Assembly (NCBI GenBank): GCA_036971475.1 | Contig: JBAIZL010000002.1 | Span: 334,484,320 to 334,548,319, forward strand | DNA: 64,000 nucleotides | DNA from: Prosapia bicincta | Lineage: Eukaryota; Arthropoda; Insecta; Hemiptera; Cercopidae | Direction of reading: 5' to 3' | Part shown: positions 51,401-57,174 of the stretch, in pieces | How positions within the stretch are numbered: position 1 is the stretch's first letter | How the letters are laid out: each line of letters opens with the position of its first letter | Program-made: the position numbers and the translations under genes | The notes under the pieces: generated by a model | Database searches by the model: none | Told to the model about the DNA's origin: nothing | Seen by the model: only the letters and a program-made list of their open reading frames with translations

Positions 51401-51776
51401 GTGAGGCCTGGAATTGACACGTAAGTTGTAGTATGTAGTTATGTTGAACTGAACTTTGATTCTTGGCTGAGTTAAAATCTTAAAATAAAATAATATATTC
51501 TAAATTAATAAATAAAGAACTAAATCACAAAAAGTATTAAATCTCCTAACACACTTCTGTTCAGTTCTTGGGAAAAATTTATACTAATTTAGTGGGAGGA
51601 TTATGAATGTTGTCTGAATATGGATTTGTCAGAATGTTTTAAGACTTGCCTTGACATACAGGATTCCATTGGCTGCTGGCATGTTTAACCGTGATGTATA
51701 CTTAGAAGCAGTAAAAAGACGAGCAGCTGCATTAGGTCTCCGAGGTGATACTTCAACTATCTGCTCTATCCAATAG
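9793..51776 (+). CDS. INPP5E: Inositol polyphosphate 5-phosphatase E (ciliary phosphoinositide 5-phosphatase), 8 coding exons
   Basis: Spliced gene: 9793-10594, 23676-23859, 34756-34873, 37563-37785, 44514-44732, 48598-48762, 51171-51420, 51662-51776. The exons total 2076 nt (692 codons with stop); every junction is GT-AG and keeps frame. The family removes the 5-phosphate from PI(4,5)P2 and PI(3,4,5)P3 at the ciliary membrane. Residues 1-270 are Ser/Arg-rich and low complexity. The catalytic domain runs from about 350 to 650: TWNMNGQ at 362-368, the metal-binding Glu in GTQES (396), the His in TAHL (480), WSGDLNFR at 526-533, PSYTDR at 606-611, and SDH with D636/H637. The tail has FNRDVYLE at 662-669, matching the mammalian ciliary targeting motif, and a CaaX box CSIQ at 688-691. 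The length is close to the human protein (about 644). The start is the first ATG after a 5'UTR acceptor and opens an uninterrupted frame. The first clear AATAAA downstream is near 53.43 kb, past a mariner relic; an ATTAAA at 52261 is an alternative. The 3' end is unresolved. Confidence 0.95.
11377..11971. mobile_element. Non-autonomous pogo/Tigger-type MITE
   Basis: The ends are cagtagagtcttgataattg and, reverse-complemented, cagtagagtatcgaaatccg, flanked by TA on both sides (11375-11376 and 11972-11973), as expected for the Tc1/mariner-pogo superfamily. There is no transposase; most of the inside is a tandem repeat. Confidence 0.75.
11548..11875 (+). repeat. Minisatellite, 50-bp unit, about 6.5 copies
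   Basis: Units start at 11548, 11598, 11648, 11698, 11748, 11798 and 11848. Each reads aacatttcttggaagcc, then gactcattt, then a gcataccgtattgatat-like end. Spacing is exactly 50 bp, with a few substitutions per unit. Confidence 0.88.
12560..12792. repeat. Foldback element with hammerhead-like arms
   Basis: Inverted arms of about 95 bp (left 12560-12655, right 12690-12792) share acacaaaa, attgact, cgtttcaatgacaaagtcat and catcatcag. Each arm contains ctgatga, a 5-bp hairpin (atgac/gtcat), and gaaac followed by gta. Confidence 0.75.
12710..12748 (+). other. Hammerhead-like motif (right arm of foldback)
   Basis: CTGATGA, then a stem-loop (ATGAC-TTT-GTCAT), then GAAAC, then GTA or GTC within 12 nt. 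A mirrored copy sits at 12610-12642 on the minus strand. The core matches CUGANGA...GAAA, but no good stem I was found, so this may be a decayed ribozyme. Confidence 0.35.
13319..13490. repeat. Foldback element, family FB-C, copy 1
   Basis: The ends gtatcataattacctgccaa (left) and complement of ttggcaggtaaatatgatac (right) pair over about 35 bp. The inner arms pair more weakly around gaacttatgaactttt. The right arm has ctgatggaggtgctttgaaa followed by cgagtc, again resembling a hammerhead core with A9 changed to G. Related to the large foldback at 45626-46141. Confidence 0.65.
15573..15660 (+). repeat. Tigger/pogo terminal fragment
   Basis: Reads cagttcactctcgacaatct and then repeated ttcggattaccgaat and ttcagattac blocks, the style of Tigger inverted repeats. 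No partner end was found nearby. Confidence 0.5.
16115..16180 (+). repeat. Possible Tigger terminal fragment
   Basis: The segment acccctcttaactggccttg, followed by cattaactgatttttgtatt, resembles a decayed pogo/Tigger inverted repeat. Single end only. Confidence 0.3.
18306..18364. repeat. (CA)n microsatellite
   Basis: About 29 CA dinucleotides with one interruption near 18356. Confidence 0.97.
19238..21665 (-). mobile_element. piggyBac-like element, broken, TTAA-flanked
   Basis: TTAA at 19238-19241 and 21662-21665 are followed inward by matching ends cacgtttattgccaa and (reverse strand) cacattcattgccaa. Subterminal blocks at both ends carry atcacgtgat and tcgcgtgat. The transposase runs on the minus strand. 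The length of 2.4 kb suits a full-length element with decayed coding. Confidence 0.88.
19638..21363 (-). pseudogene. piggyBac-like transposase, frameshifted
   Basis: Pieces on the minus strand in order: 21363-21070 (acidic N-terminus, [11 protein letters not shown]), 21051-20842, 20800-20333 (core, with [20 protein letters not shown]), and 20069-19638 (C-terminus ending in a Cys-rich zinc finger with CKNCPG and CFHCF). The core has LSLEESM where the first catalytic Asp is expected, giving Glu. The second Asp is in VFMD at 20350; a frameshift right after it moves the family's FYNSY segment to another frame. Stops and shifts between pieces make the gene inactive. It sits antisense in INPP5E intron 1. 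Confidence 0.88.
22971..23217 (+). repeat. Foldback element, family FB-A, copy 2
   Basis: Same arms as copy 1 (tacttaacta, then ttgctgacgcgtttcaaaac, and the inverted complement ending ttagttaagtacctt) with the same one-sided left flank gatgtattcatcttgaattc. The centre has a duplicated gctaaccctctccc. Lies in INPP5E intron 1. Confidence 0.78.
23676..23859 (+). CDS. INPP5E: INPP5E coding exon 2 (residues 268-328)
   Basis: The acceptor atatttag precedes 23676 and the donor aag|gtatct follows 23859. In phase 1 it reads [17 protein letters not shown] and continues to [20 protein letters not shown], the linker leading to the phosphatase domain. It is 13 kb from exon 1, and the phase matches on both sides. 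Confidence 0.88.
24368..24743 (+). repeat. Foldback element, family FB-A, copy 3, with a second palindrome inside
   Basis: Outer arms as in copies 1 and 2, but the centre holds another inverted pair (gtacaaaggttgccgggatg near 24511 against its complement near 24600-24630). This makes the element about 130 bp longer. Lies in INPP5E intron 2. Confidence 0.72.
25068..26224 (-). pseudogene. Non-LTR retrotransposon 3' fragment with RNase H
   Basis: Two minus-strand frames: 26224-25601 and 25631-25095. The first contains RNase H motifs [15 protein letters not shown] and LLVDSKS, giving the D, E, D residues. The second has [20 protein letters not shown], the C-terminal RNase H motif, then a Cys/His tail with CTVC and DHLLVC. 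They overlap in different frames, so one frameshift separates them. The 3' tail on the minus strand ends in gaagaagaagaaga. No reverse transcriptase remains in this copy. Such RNase H domains occur in I/Jockey/R1-type elements. Confidence 0.82.
26712..26828 (+). repeat. Dispersed repeat with reiterated cgattcc, copy 1
   Basis: Repeated aattcgattccaccgattc and gtcgattccaaatac segments after gatgggtcca. A related stretch begins at about 60603 (gggatgggtcgattccaaaa). This resembles the start of some hAT elements, but no partner end is proven. Confidence 0.45.
26829..26960 (+). repeat. Short tandem repeat, about 49-bp unit, 2.6 copies
   Basis: Units share tttacacat, ggcggtaa and catcgggtg-like parts: ggcggtaata at 26841, ggcggtaaaa at 26889, ggtcggtaaaa near 26938. 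Confidence 0.65.
27187..27800 (+). pseudogene. Tigger (pogo-family) element 5' part, decayed
   Basis: Starts with a Tigger-like end cagtaatacctcgacttaag. Conceptual translation in shifting + frames gives [23 protein letters not shown] and IDNAPGHPP (27608-27630), the second catalytic Asp motif of Tigger/jerky DDE transposases. The coding is broken by stops and shifts and is lost after about 27640. Confidence 0.72.
28107..29712 (-). mobile_element. 5'-truncated non-LTR retrotransposon with 14-bp target duplication
   Basis: Flanked by the identical 14-mer atatttctagctta at 28093-28106 and 29713-29726. The minus-strand coding holds the end of the reverse transcriptase and RNase H. Truncation at 29712 and the target duplication are the classic result of target-primed reverse transcription. 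The 3' tail is a gaagtaagaagtagg run rather than poly(A). Confidence 0.88.
28140..29714 (-). pseudogene. Non-LTR RT C-terminus plus RNase H, broken
   Basis: Minus-strand pieces: 29714-29076 is the RT thumb and connection region ([31 protein letters not shown]). 29049-28723 is RNase H with [19 protein letters not shown] and [14 protein letters not shown]. 28683-28429 completes it with [20 protein letters not shown]. 28328-28140 is the Cys/His tail with [15 protein letters not shown]. The three acidic RNase H residues are kept. Frameshifts or stops separate the pieces. The polymerase active site is absent through 5' truncation. It is related in kind to the fragment at 25.1-26.2 kb but not identical to it. 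Confidence 0.85.
29740..30231 (-). pseudogene. Decayed retroelement ORF of unknown family
   Basis: On the minus strand an ATG near 30231 opens [14 protein letters not shown] and a Lys/Glu-rich stretch, then shifts. A second frame, 30012-29740, reads [20 protein letters not shown], a heptad-like coiled coil, followed by a hydrophobic segment. Such short coiled-coil proteins occur as first ORFs of retroelements. I do not recognise the family. Confidence 0.35.
30478..31330. repeat. Long dispersed repeat, copy 1
   Basis: About 800 bp shared, in the same orientation, with 63220-64000: blocks include caggaacaattcataattct, ctcggggtttat, gaataagcaaa, ggcgaaactatttgaactgg and gctgcttgctcacacgtaga. 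Identity is interrupted by short indels. It may be the untranslated head of the retroelement whose decayed frame follows on the minus strand at 30231. Confidence 0.8.
31941..31973. repeat. (TA)n microsatellite
   Basis: Uninterrupted TA run of about 16 units. Confidence 0.95.
32021..32096. repeat. (TA)n microsatellite
   Basis: Uninterrupted TA run of about 38 units, separated from the previous one by 47 bp. Confidence 0.95.
32186..32222 (-). other. Penelope-tail-like hairpin
   Basis: On the minus strand: ttgacaaag, a hairpin gaccac/gtggtt, then gaaata. The strand ttgacaaag is identical to that in the Penelope tails at 5.65 and 8.93 kb, although the rest differs. Probably the end of another decayed element. 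Confidence 0.35.
32384..32540 (+). pseudogene. Tigger transposase fragment (third-Asp region)
   Basis: Reads [20 protein letters not shown] and then [15 protein letters not shown], the well-known Tigger/jerky segment containing the last catalytic Asp (in PMDQ). It is only about 50 residues long. The following sequence is cut by the piggyBac-like element at 32601. It may be the continuation of the relic ending near 27800. Confidence 0.75.
32601..34627 (+). mobile_element. piggyBac-like element 2, TTAA-flanked
   Basis: TTAA at 32601-32604 and 34624-34627 with inward ends cccatttctttccaa and (reverse strand) cccatttcttcccaa. The subterminal region holds four near-palindromes of the type gttgcgtnnacgcaac (32622, 32962, 34433, 34475) and an inverted gttgggagttccc block. 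It lies 130 bp upstream of INPP5E exon 3, in sense orientation. Confidence 0.92.
33085..34283 (+). pseudogene. piggyBac-like transposase, one stop and one frameshift
   Basis: Frame 33085-33405 has [13 protein letters not shown] and [16 protein letters not shown] (first catalytic Asp), then an in-frame TAG at 33403. The frame continues [20 protein letters not shown] until a one-base loss near 33508. The second frame 33531-34283 has IIVFDNFFS (second Asp), [12 protein letters not shown] (third Asp), [11 protein letters not shown], and a C-terminus starting a Cys finger [14 protein letters not shown]. All three Asp are kept. The N-terminal acidic domain was not found before 33085. Only two visible lesions in the core mean it decayed recently compared with element 1. 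Confidence 0.92.
34756..34873 (+). CDS. INPP5E: INPP5E coding exon 3 (start of phosphatase domain)
   Basis: The acceptor ttattttcag ends at 34755 and the donor cag|gtcagt follows 34873. The exon ends with [14 protein letters not shown], the first conserved strand of 5-phosphatases, whose Asn takes part in metal and phosphate binding. It starts only about 130 bp downstream of a piggyBac-like element. Confidence 0.93.
35221..35360 (+). repeat. Dispersed repeat related to the 57.0 kb foldback
   Basis: Contains acattagtttatgactatc, gaactttaattttgtaaatt, then gatcgaaaacgttctgtctc and agtaag. The same order is found at 57010-57174; the first block also occurs at about 5455. Confidence 0.6.
35340..36380 (+). 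repeat. Tandem array of a roughly 420-bp dispersed repeat (2.4 copies)
   Basis: The phrase tgtgttaaccag, then atgtccatgtaaaatttcag and ttttacatgattg with a cacacagacc tail, occurs at about 35395, 35810 and 36280. Between them a shared block with attattgtcttgaaa, ccttctgcttg and ctaaccttgt recurs. Each tail ends attagatttttatataata. The style resembles the 3' end of non-LTR elements, but no coding remains. Confidence 0.7.
36398..36454. repeat. (TA)n microsatellite
   Basis: TA run of about 28 units adjoining the last tandem unit. Confidence 0.93.
37563..37785 (+). CDS. INPP5E: INPP5E coding exon 4
   Basis: The acceptor cttgtttcag ends at 37562 and the donor cag|gtgaga follows 37785. It encodes the segment with ILAIGTQES (the Glu is the family's metal ligand) and [16 protein letters not shown], which aligns with the human INPP5E segment around SLFIRRDLIWFCS. 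Confidence 0.93.
39020..39240 (-). repeat. Foldback element, family FB-A, copy 4 (reverse orientation)
   Basis: Arms match the other copies. The one-sided flank (gaattcaagatgattacatc) now lies on the right and is reverse-complemented, so this copy is inserted in the opposite orientation. Lies in INPP5E intron 4. Confidence 0.75.
41040..41697 (-). pseudogene. Tigger/CENP-B-like transposase N-terminal half, broken
   Basis: Minus strand from an ATG at 41697. Shifting frames give a CENP-B-type helix-turn-helix ([19 protein letters not shown]), then a second DNA-binding part ([18 protein letters not shown]), then [19 protein letters not shown] and [19 protein letters not shown], which carries the first catalytic Asp. 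Several stops and shifts; the C-terminal catalytic half is missing. Confidence 0.78.
41911..42980. mobile_element. Non-autonomous piggyBac-type MITE inside Tigger relic
   Basis: TTAA at 41911-41914 and 42977-42980 with ends cacattcagca and (reverse strand) tacgttcagca. No transposase is seen in 1.07 kb. It contains a GC-rich palindromic stretch at 42875-42915 (gctcccgtctctctgaagcg, then gggagc). Confidence 0.72.
44514..44732 (+). CDS. INPP5E: INPP5E coding exon 5
   Basis: The acceptor atttcgtag ends at 44513 and the donor aag|gtacat follows 44732. It encodes [19 protein letters not shown] followed by TAHL, the strand carrying the catalytic-site His (residue 480), and a helix with [19 protein letters not shown]. 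Confidence 0.93.
44971..45070 (+). repeat. Segment duplicated in the centre of the 45.6 kb foldback
   Basis: Reads taaaaattaagatagtgg, then gagaatgataatagaaagtg and gtctagttgattgactacta. The same segment with a few changes is at about 45823-45930, between the arms of the foldback. Confidence 0.75.
45354..45440 (+). repeat. Tigger terminal fragment
   Basis: Starts cagtaaaacctctcctacct, followed by an internal partial inverse (ccggatatgggaggggtt). This resembles a pogo/Tigger end; no partner was found. Confidence 0.45.
45626..46141. repeat. Large foldback element, family FB-C, copy 2
   Basis: Arms of about 195 bp (45626-45820 and 45945-46141) match from the outer ends (tagagtatcataattacctg) through attgtcacactactcgttga to tatctcatat and aaagctct. 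The central 120 bp is a copy of 44971-45070. The right arm contains ctgatggagatcctccgaag followed by cgcatc, like the motif in copy 1. Confidence 0.82.
47000..48190 (-). mobile_element. Tigger/pogo relic with HTH remnant
   Basis: The left end cagtaatccctcgttattct is preceded by TA. The right end, read on the minus strand, is gtagacccttgctatttgca and is partly decayed. A minus-strand remnant at about 47380-47600 reads like [17 protein letters not shown] and KKNEENIRR, then [18 protein letters not shown], the helix-turn-helix region of CENP-B/jerky-type transposases. No catalytic part remains. Confidence 0.6.
48598..48762 (+). CDS. INPP5E: INPP5E coding exon 6 (motif WxGDxNFR)
   Basis: The acceptor aatgtgtcag ends at 48597 and the donor aag|gtaatg follows 48762. 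It encodes [18 protein letters not shown], the first diagnostic 5-phosphatase signature, with D529 and N531 in the active site. Confidence 0.95.
48763..51170 (+). other. INPP5E: INPP5E intron 6 with mariner insertion
   Basis: Bounded by aag|gtaatg and attattgcag|g. About half of it is the mariner relic 49852-51079. The stretch 48770-49850 is AT-rich without a gene. Confidence 0.85.
49852..51079 (+). mobile_element. mariner/Tc1-superfamily element, decayed
   Basis: Ends cagggtgtggcatgcga and (reverse strand) cagggtgcggcgtgtga; TA precedes the left end. The length of 1.23 kb is typical. Decayed coding on the + strand: [19 protein letters not shown] near 49945, [11 protein letters not shown] and [13 protein letters not shown] (helix-turn-helix part), then [13 protein letters not shown] with the second catalytic Asp near 50655, [13 protein letters not shown], and [17 protein letters not shown] near 50760 with the third acidic residue. 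Many stops and shifts. Inserted in sense in intron 6. Confidence 0.82.
51171..51420 (+). CDS. INPP5E: INPP5E coding exon 7 (motif PSYTDR...SDH)
   Basis: The acceptor attattgcag ends at 51170 and the donor ac|gtaagt follows 51420. It encodes [17 protein letters not shown], then [14 protein letters not shown], the second diagnostic signature, and [12 protein letters not shown]. It begins 92 bp after the right end of a mariner relic. Confidence 0.95.
51662..51776 (+). CDS. INPP5E: INPP5E coding exon 8 (ciliary tail and CaaX box, stop TAG)
   Basis: The acceptor gacatacag ends at 51661. It encodes [20 protein letters not shown] and ends in STICSIQ, then TAG. The terminal CSIQ fits a farnesyltransferase CaaX box. 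STIC is also what precedes the human tail. The 39-codon exon is too short to stand out as an open frame on its own. Confidence 0.92.
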
Positions 51777-52479
51777 TAAGTAACTCTATTAACTTAATAG
51801 TTATTCTTCTATTTGATTTTTATATTTAAGTTTACTTCATAACAAAAATTCCTTTTTCTTTTCAACTCTTTGGCATCAATAAGTGTATATAGTATTGACT
51901 CATGTTTCAAAAATATAAATCAAAATTCTTTTTAAGTGTCAACAGCTTAGAGGTTAGCATTATTTTTAACTATACTTGTACTAGTGACTAGGTCTATTTT
52001 TCTAAAGTCGTATAAATCCTAGAGTTGACTTATACAATAGTAAAGAGCACAGTAGTTTGAAAGACAACGTAAACAAAAATAAGCTTTAACTGTAAATTAT
52101 TATTATTTTTTCAAATACAAAACCTTATGTACATTTAGTCAACACAACAATCAAAAAGCTACAATTTCCTATTAATGCAAACTGTGTTAAGGAAATATAC
52201 ACAAAGTTTTCTATTGTTTCTATTTTCCTTCTGATTTTGCCATCTGTGTTAGTGAAAATTATTAAAAGATTTTGTAGTAGTGTTTTATGTAATTATTTTT
52301 ATGTGTGATTTTTTAAAATTTCATATAATTTTAACCCATTAGCCTAGCTGTTACTCCGTATAAGTACTGTAGTGTCTATATAGTTGACCATAATAATATT
52401 TGCATAATTTGCCACAATCAACCCACTAGATGATCTATCATTAATTAATTACTTCATAGAGATCCATATTTTTAGCCAT

Positions 52480-53345
52480 TACAGACTTGCTGCTTAGTAA
52501 TAGACATAAACATAATGTTAGTGAAAGAGTTTATAAAGCAGAACAGACCTCAAAAATTCTGAAGGAAATAGTCGTAATTGTGAATATTAATGCCCATTCA
52601 GCTCAGAATATTGTTCATAATGTACTGGACTTCAATAAGATGTCTGGAGGATTGGGGCTGCACCAGGTGACTGCCAATTGAAAGACCATCACGTCATGCT
52701 GTGAAGAACTTTTGCATCATTTCCACATTGAAGGTGATGCAAGTTTGAACAAAATTGTTACAGGTGATGAGACTTGAGTGTACTATCATCAACCAGATTG
52801 AGCAAAGAGTGGCAACTCAGCTCATCGCCAAAATTATAAAACTCTGCAACTCGACTACCTGTTGGAAAAGCCTTGCTCATTCTCTTCATGGATGCTATCA
52901 AAATTACCTCCACTCTGCAATTAAAAGGAAATGACAGACTGCTCACATCTAGAGTAAGCTACAGCATGACACTGTCTGACAGCCTGTAACACATTTGAAA
53001 CTATTTAGAAAATTAAATTTTAATGTCTAGTATATCCTCCTTATTTACTAGATCTCGCACCTAGTGAATTTTTTGTTTGTTTTTTGAACACTCAAAGAAG
53101 CAATGGGAGACGGTCATTTCAGAAGTTTTAAAGTTACGCATGCTTTAAAGAGGCAAAGCCAACGGTGCATGCCTGGCTAGACACATGACCAAAATAATTA
53201 TTTTATCATGGTATCTATGCAATTCTATAGAGGTGGAATACTTGTGTTCAGGTTTCAGGAAGACTACGCTAAAAAGTGACACACAAGCTTTTCTTTGTTA
53301 CATATTTTAAAAAATTGTCTTATTAATGGGATTTTTATTTGAAAC
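52480..53345 (+). pseudogene. mariner transposase relic 2
   Basis: The + strand in shifting frames reads NAHSAQNIVHNVLDFNKMSG, EELLHHFHIEGDASLNKIVT followed by GDET (first catalytic Asp near 52763), YYHQPD, AKSGNSAHRQNYKTLQ, and later PPYLLDLAPSEFFV (third Asp near 53050), ending with RWNTCVQVSGRL-like text near 53240. This is the layout of DD34D mariners. Ends are not resolved. It lies about 700 bp past the INPP5E stop and may be in its 3'UTR. Confidence 0.75.
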
Positions 53346-53349
53346 ACCC

Positions 53350-54403
53350 TCATAACATAATTATAAATATATTAATATTTTTGTGTGTAACAGTATACAA
53401 ATGTTGTGAAAATTTCTTTTTATAAAATAAAGATTTAGTCAATGTTTACTCATAAATTTTGTTTTGTATAGTAAAGTACATCTATCTGAGTTTAAAATTC
53501 ACTTGTAAAAGTTTTGTAAATTGAAAAACATTTTTTTTTAAGAAATAAATATCGGTTGACCATTTATCGTATCTAATACATCGGAGCCTTTGCTTCAGGA
53601 GCTTATGCAACTGTGCAGATCCACAGTGCAATGACAAACTTAACCTTCAGTACATGGTTAGCTCCTATACACGTGGTTTGTGTTTATTGTCAGACTGTAG
53701 TGCTAGATTTTCGCTTTGTGAGTGTTTGTTACTTATTGATATTTTGAATATTGCAAATATTTTTATATTTGTTTATTATTTTAGTAGTGTTCTTTTTTAT
53801 TTCCTTTGGGGGTTTTTCTTTTGCCTGTAAAATAACGCAAACCAGAATCATGTTTTCAGCTTGTCCGCATAAGCTGAATATGCTGTGAAAAGTGTTGACA
53901 CATCACAACGCCATGTGAAAGTGTTGAAATATGAGTGAATAATGGGTAGGTTTGTAAATATTATGCACATAGAACTTAAGCATAAATGTTCATAATTATT
54001 CTATCTCTTATTCAACAATATTTATAGTGCAAAATACATGGCTGTTTTCAATAATGGATTTGGTTCTAATAAACGATACGTGGTTAACTAGCACAAGATA
54101 TTAATCGCTTAAATCCAATTCAACATATATGATATCAGCAATGGCAGTCATTACAGACAGAAACTAACTTTATTTAACATTACCTGGATAATTGTTAATA
54201 ATGTTAATTTAATTTACAAATATTACGATTCTGGTGCTAAAGTTAAAATGGATCCCTGCAACAAACATCATCTTAAATGTTATTTTACACGTTGTGAAGT
54301 GAAGCTGGCTCACAATGTCCCTAAGTGTAGGCTAATGGAATTACTCTCTTTATTTGTCAGAAAAATGTAATTTGTAAAGTCTTAAGTCTAAATGTTAAAT
54401 TAC
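53350..54403. other. Spacer without recognisable gene
   Basis: AT-rich; AATAAA at about 53427 and 53541 could serve as poly(A) signals for INPP5E, but this is not shown. Confidence 0.35.
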
Positions 54404-54961
54404 ACTTTTTTGTATTAACTTGGCAAAAAACCACTACTTACTGATTTATTCAGCAGAGGCATAGGTCAGGGCATTATTCAATGCTGTAAATTACTGACAA
54501 GACTGTTGCTCAGGTATGTTGTGTTGGTGTGAGTCTGTGGTGTGTTATTGTTCATAGAGTAGTTGTTAAATATGTACTCAAATATCGTATTTGATTGTGA
54601 GTGTTTTGTCATTTAGAATGTAATGTGCATAGTATTTATGGTGTTTATATATCTCATAGTTTTCTACTTTTTTAAGTTTGTTGTTGTTTTTGATGTTTAC
54701 TATGAGATATATAAACGCTATAAATACTATCCACAACACATTCTAAATAACAAAACACACTATCAAATACTATATTTGAGCACATAATTAACAACTACTC
54801 TATGAACAATAACACACCACAGACTCACACTAACACAACAATCTGAACAACAGTCCTGTCGGTAATTCATAGCATTGAATAATCCGCTGATCTAGCATGA
54901 AACACATCTGCTGAAAAAATCAGTATGTAGTGGTTTTTTGCCAAGTTAATACAAAAAAGTG
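54404..54961. repeat. Large foldback element, family FB-B
   Basis: Arms of about 265 bp pair from ttgtattaacttggcaaaaa / complement through tgttgtgttggtgtgagtct, attgttcatagagtagttgt and atatatctcata to a 35-base loop near 54665-54700. The ends match the short MITE at 4082-4246. No coding. Confidence 0.88.
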
Positions 54962-57049
54962 TAATTTATACAAAAAAACCTCAAGATGTGCAACACAAAA
55001 GCTGCAAGATCTAAATGTTAAATTAGCAGGAAATTAAATTTCTTTGTCTTATTTTGAAAGATAATTGTTAGCATAAGACATCTCTATAAGTCTATAAAGG
55101 TATATAAGTGTTCAGTCAATCTAAGTTTAGCCTGAAATTAAAATTATAGTTTTAAAAATTTTAAGCTTTATTTTTTTACATTTATTGTTTTTTTATAAAA
55201 ACTCAAATAATATAAATGTGCCTATTTTAGGAATATTTCTGTTTTCTTTAGTTTGTTTACATTTACATAAAAAAATCTATTGTTAAAAAAAGTAATTCTG
55301 ATTTAATATCCTTTAATTGTTGAAGATTAGAATACATGCATTATATTAATACCTGAAATGATAATGTATTTGCTTATAGAATTTATTTTGTCTAAGAAGG
55401 ATTTGTCCATTAATACACTTAATAAGAAATTTACATGTAATCTATTTAATAGATTGTAATGGTAATCTATTTCTTTATTTTTATATAAACTTAAAATTTT
55501 GCTTGTTCTGTGAAATTCAAATTTAACTGATATGTTTTGTTTATATAAGTAATGTTTATAGCTTAAACTAGCCAATGCCTTATTTAATACACTTAAATAT
55601 TTTAACTAATTTTACTTTTTTTTCAGATAAAAATCTTCAATCTGTGGTGTGTCAATAATAGGAGTTTCAAATTATTGTAAATATTTATAATGATATTACC
55701 CATGTTTTTATTCTAGTCATTCAGCACTGTACTAGGGTATGTCACTTGTATTGGTGCTAGTCCTGACCAAATTTTATTAATTATAAAAGTGATAAAAGTT
55801 TTATTATTATCAACCAAAGAATATTTTACGATCATAAAAAATTAGTTTTTAGTTCAATGATTTATAACATACCTATGTGTTGAGAAACACTTATCACACT
55901 AATTTAAGATGTTTTATTTAGAAAGATATATACAGAATCATAGATCGTATTTTAGTAAAATAAAGAGAGTAAAATAGAATACATTGAAACGCTATAGTAA
56001 TTGTGAACATTGAAATAGTAATTATGTTATGGATTATCTATAATTTTCATGAAAATGGTTCATTGAAACTGTATAAGTTGTAAAATATTTTGAGACATGC
56101 ATTGAAAATTGCAATGATTACTTAAATCTACGTATAAAATACAGTATCAACAACTAAGAATAACATCCAGTGTAGCATGCCAAAGTGGTAACATGCCAAA
56201 GCGGAGAGCCAACTTATTAAAACTATTAAACACTATATTAATTATTAAAAACATTGAAATATTTAAAATATACAACATAATAGCTTACACAATGATTTCT
56301 GACAAAATTTATGCTATATGTTACAAACCTAATTTTGGAATTTTAAGAAAATGACAGTAAACCAATTGTTAAAATCTACCATGATTTTGTACTTCTGATA
56401 ATTGTAATTTTGTAGTCATGAGTATTAGAAAATTAGTAGTATTTTACATAGTAAATTATAATGCAAAGTGAATCACTAAAATCATGATTATATGATCAGA
56501 AGACAACCATTAGATGATGTTTCCCATATCATTGTTACTCAATTATAATTTGATAAATTATTAATGAAAAAAGAAGAAAGTAAGGAGATTATTTTTTATT
56601 TGTCCATTGTTAGCAAAAAAAACTTCAAAAAACTTCAAAAAAAATATTATATTTATCAATTTTTTGATAAATATTTATCAATTTTGAATCAAATTATTGG
56701 TATCACCAGAAATGATTTTCCCAATTGTATTTAGCCTTGAGCTGGTGTAGTAATTATCATTATTGGAGACAGATAACTCATTTATTTGATATTGGCATTC
56801 AGAAAAGCAGAGATAGACTATCATTTTTGAAAAATTTTTAAACATATAGAAATATTTAAACATATAAAAAATTATTATACTCTGACATCTTATAATAACT
56901 TCAAAATGATACTATTAAACCAAATAAAATGATAAAATAAAATTTGTGATCAATGAAATAATAGTAAAAGTATAAAATCCTGTATATCTTTATTACAAAA
57001 TAAAATTAATCACTTTAACATTAGTTTATGACTATCTGAACTTTAAATT
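54962..57049. other. AT-rich spacer without recognisable gene
   Basis: No frame with family features and no clear repeat structure was noticed on either strand. Confidence 0.35.
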
Positions 57050-57174
57050 TTGTAAATTTGTGAAAACGTACTGAGACAGAATGTTTTCGATGGCTATATG
57101 GCGATCTTCATCAGTGTCTTCCGCCCGGGCATAGCGATCAAAAACGTTCTGTCTCAGTAAGTTTTTACAAATTT
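57050..57174. repeat. Short foldback with hammerhead-like core
   Basis: Arms aatttgtgaaaacgtactga, gacagaa (left) and complement ttctgtctcagtaagttttt (right). On the minus strand 57114-57075 reads CTGATGA, an imperfect stem (gatcgcc...gccatc), GAAAAC, then GTC. An extra A follows GAAA compared with the canonical motif. The related sequence at 35320-35350 keeps gatcgaaaacg. Confidence 0.5.

Noticed and set aside
52487..52681. 64-codon frame as a host exon after INPP5E
   Set aside because: Its text (AHSAQNIVHNVLDFNKMSG) matches mariner transposase and is followed by further mariner segments in other frames.
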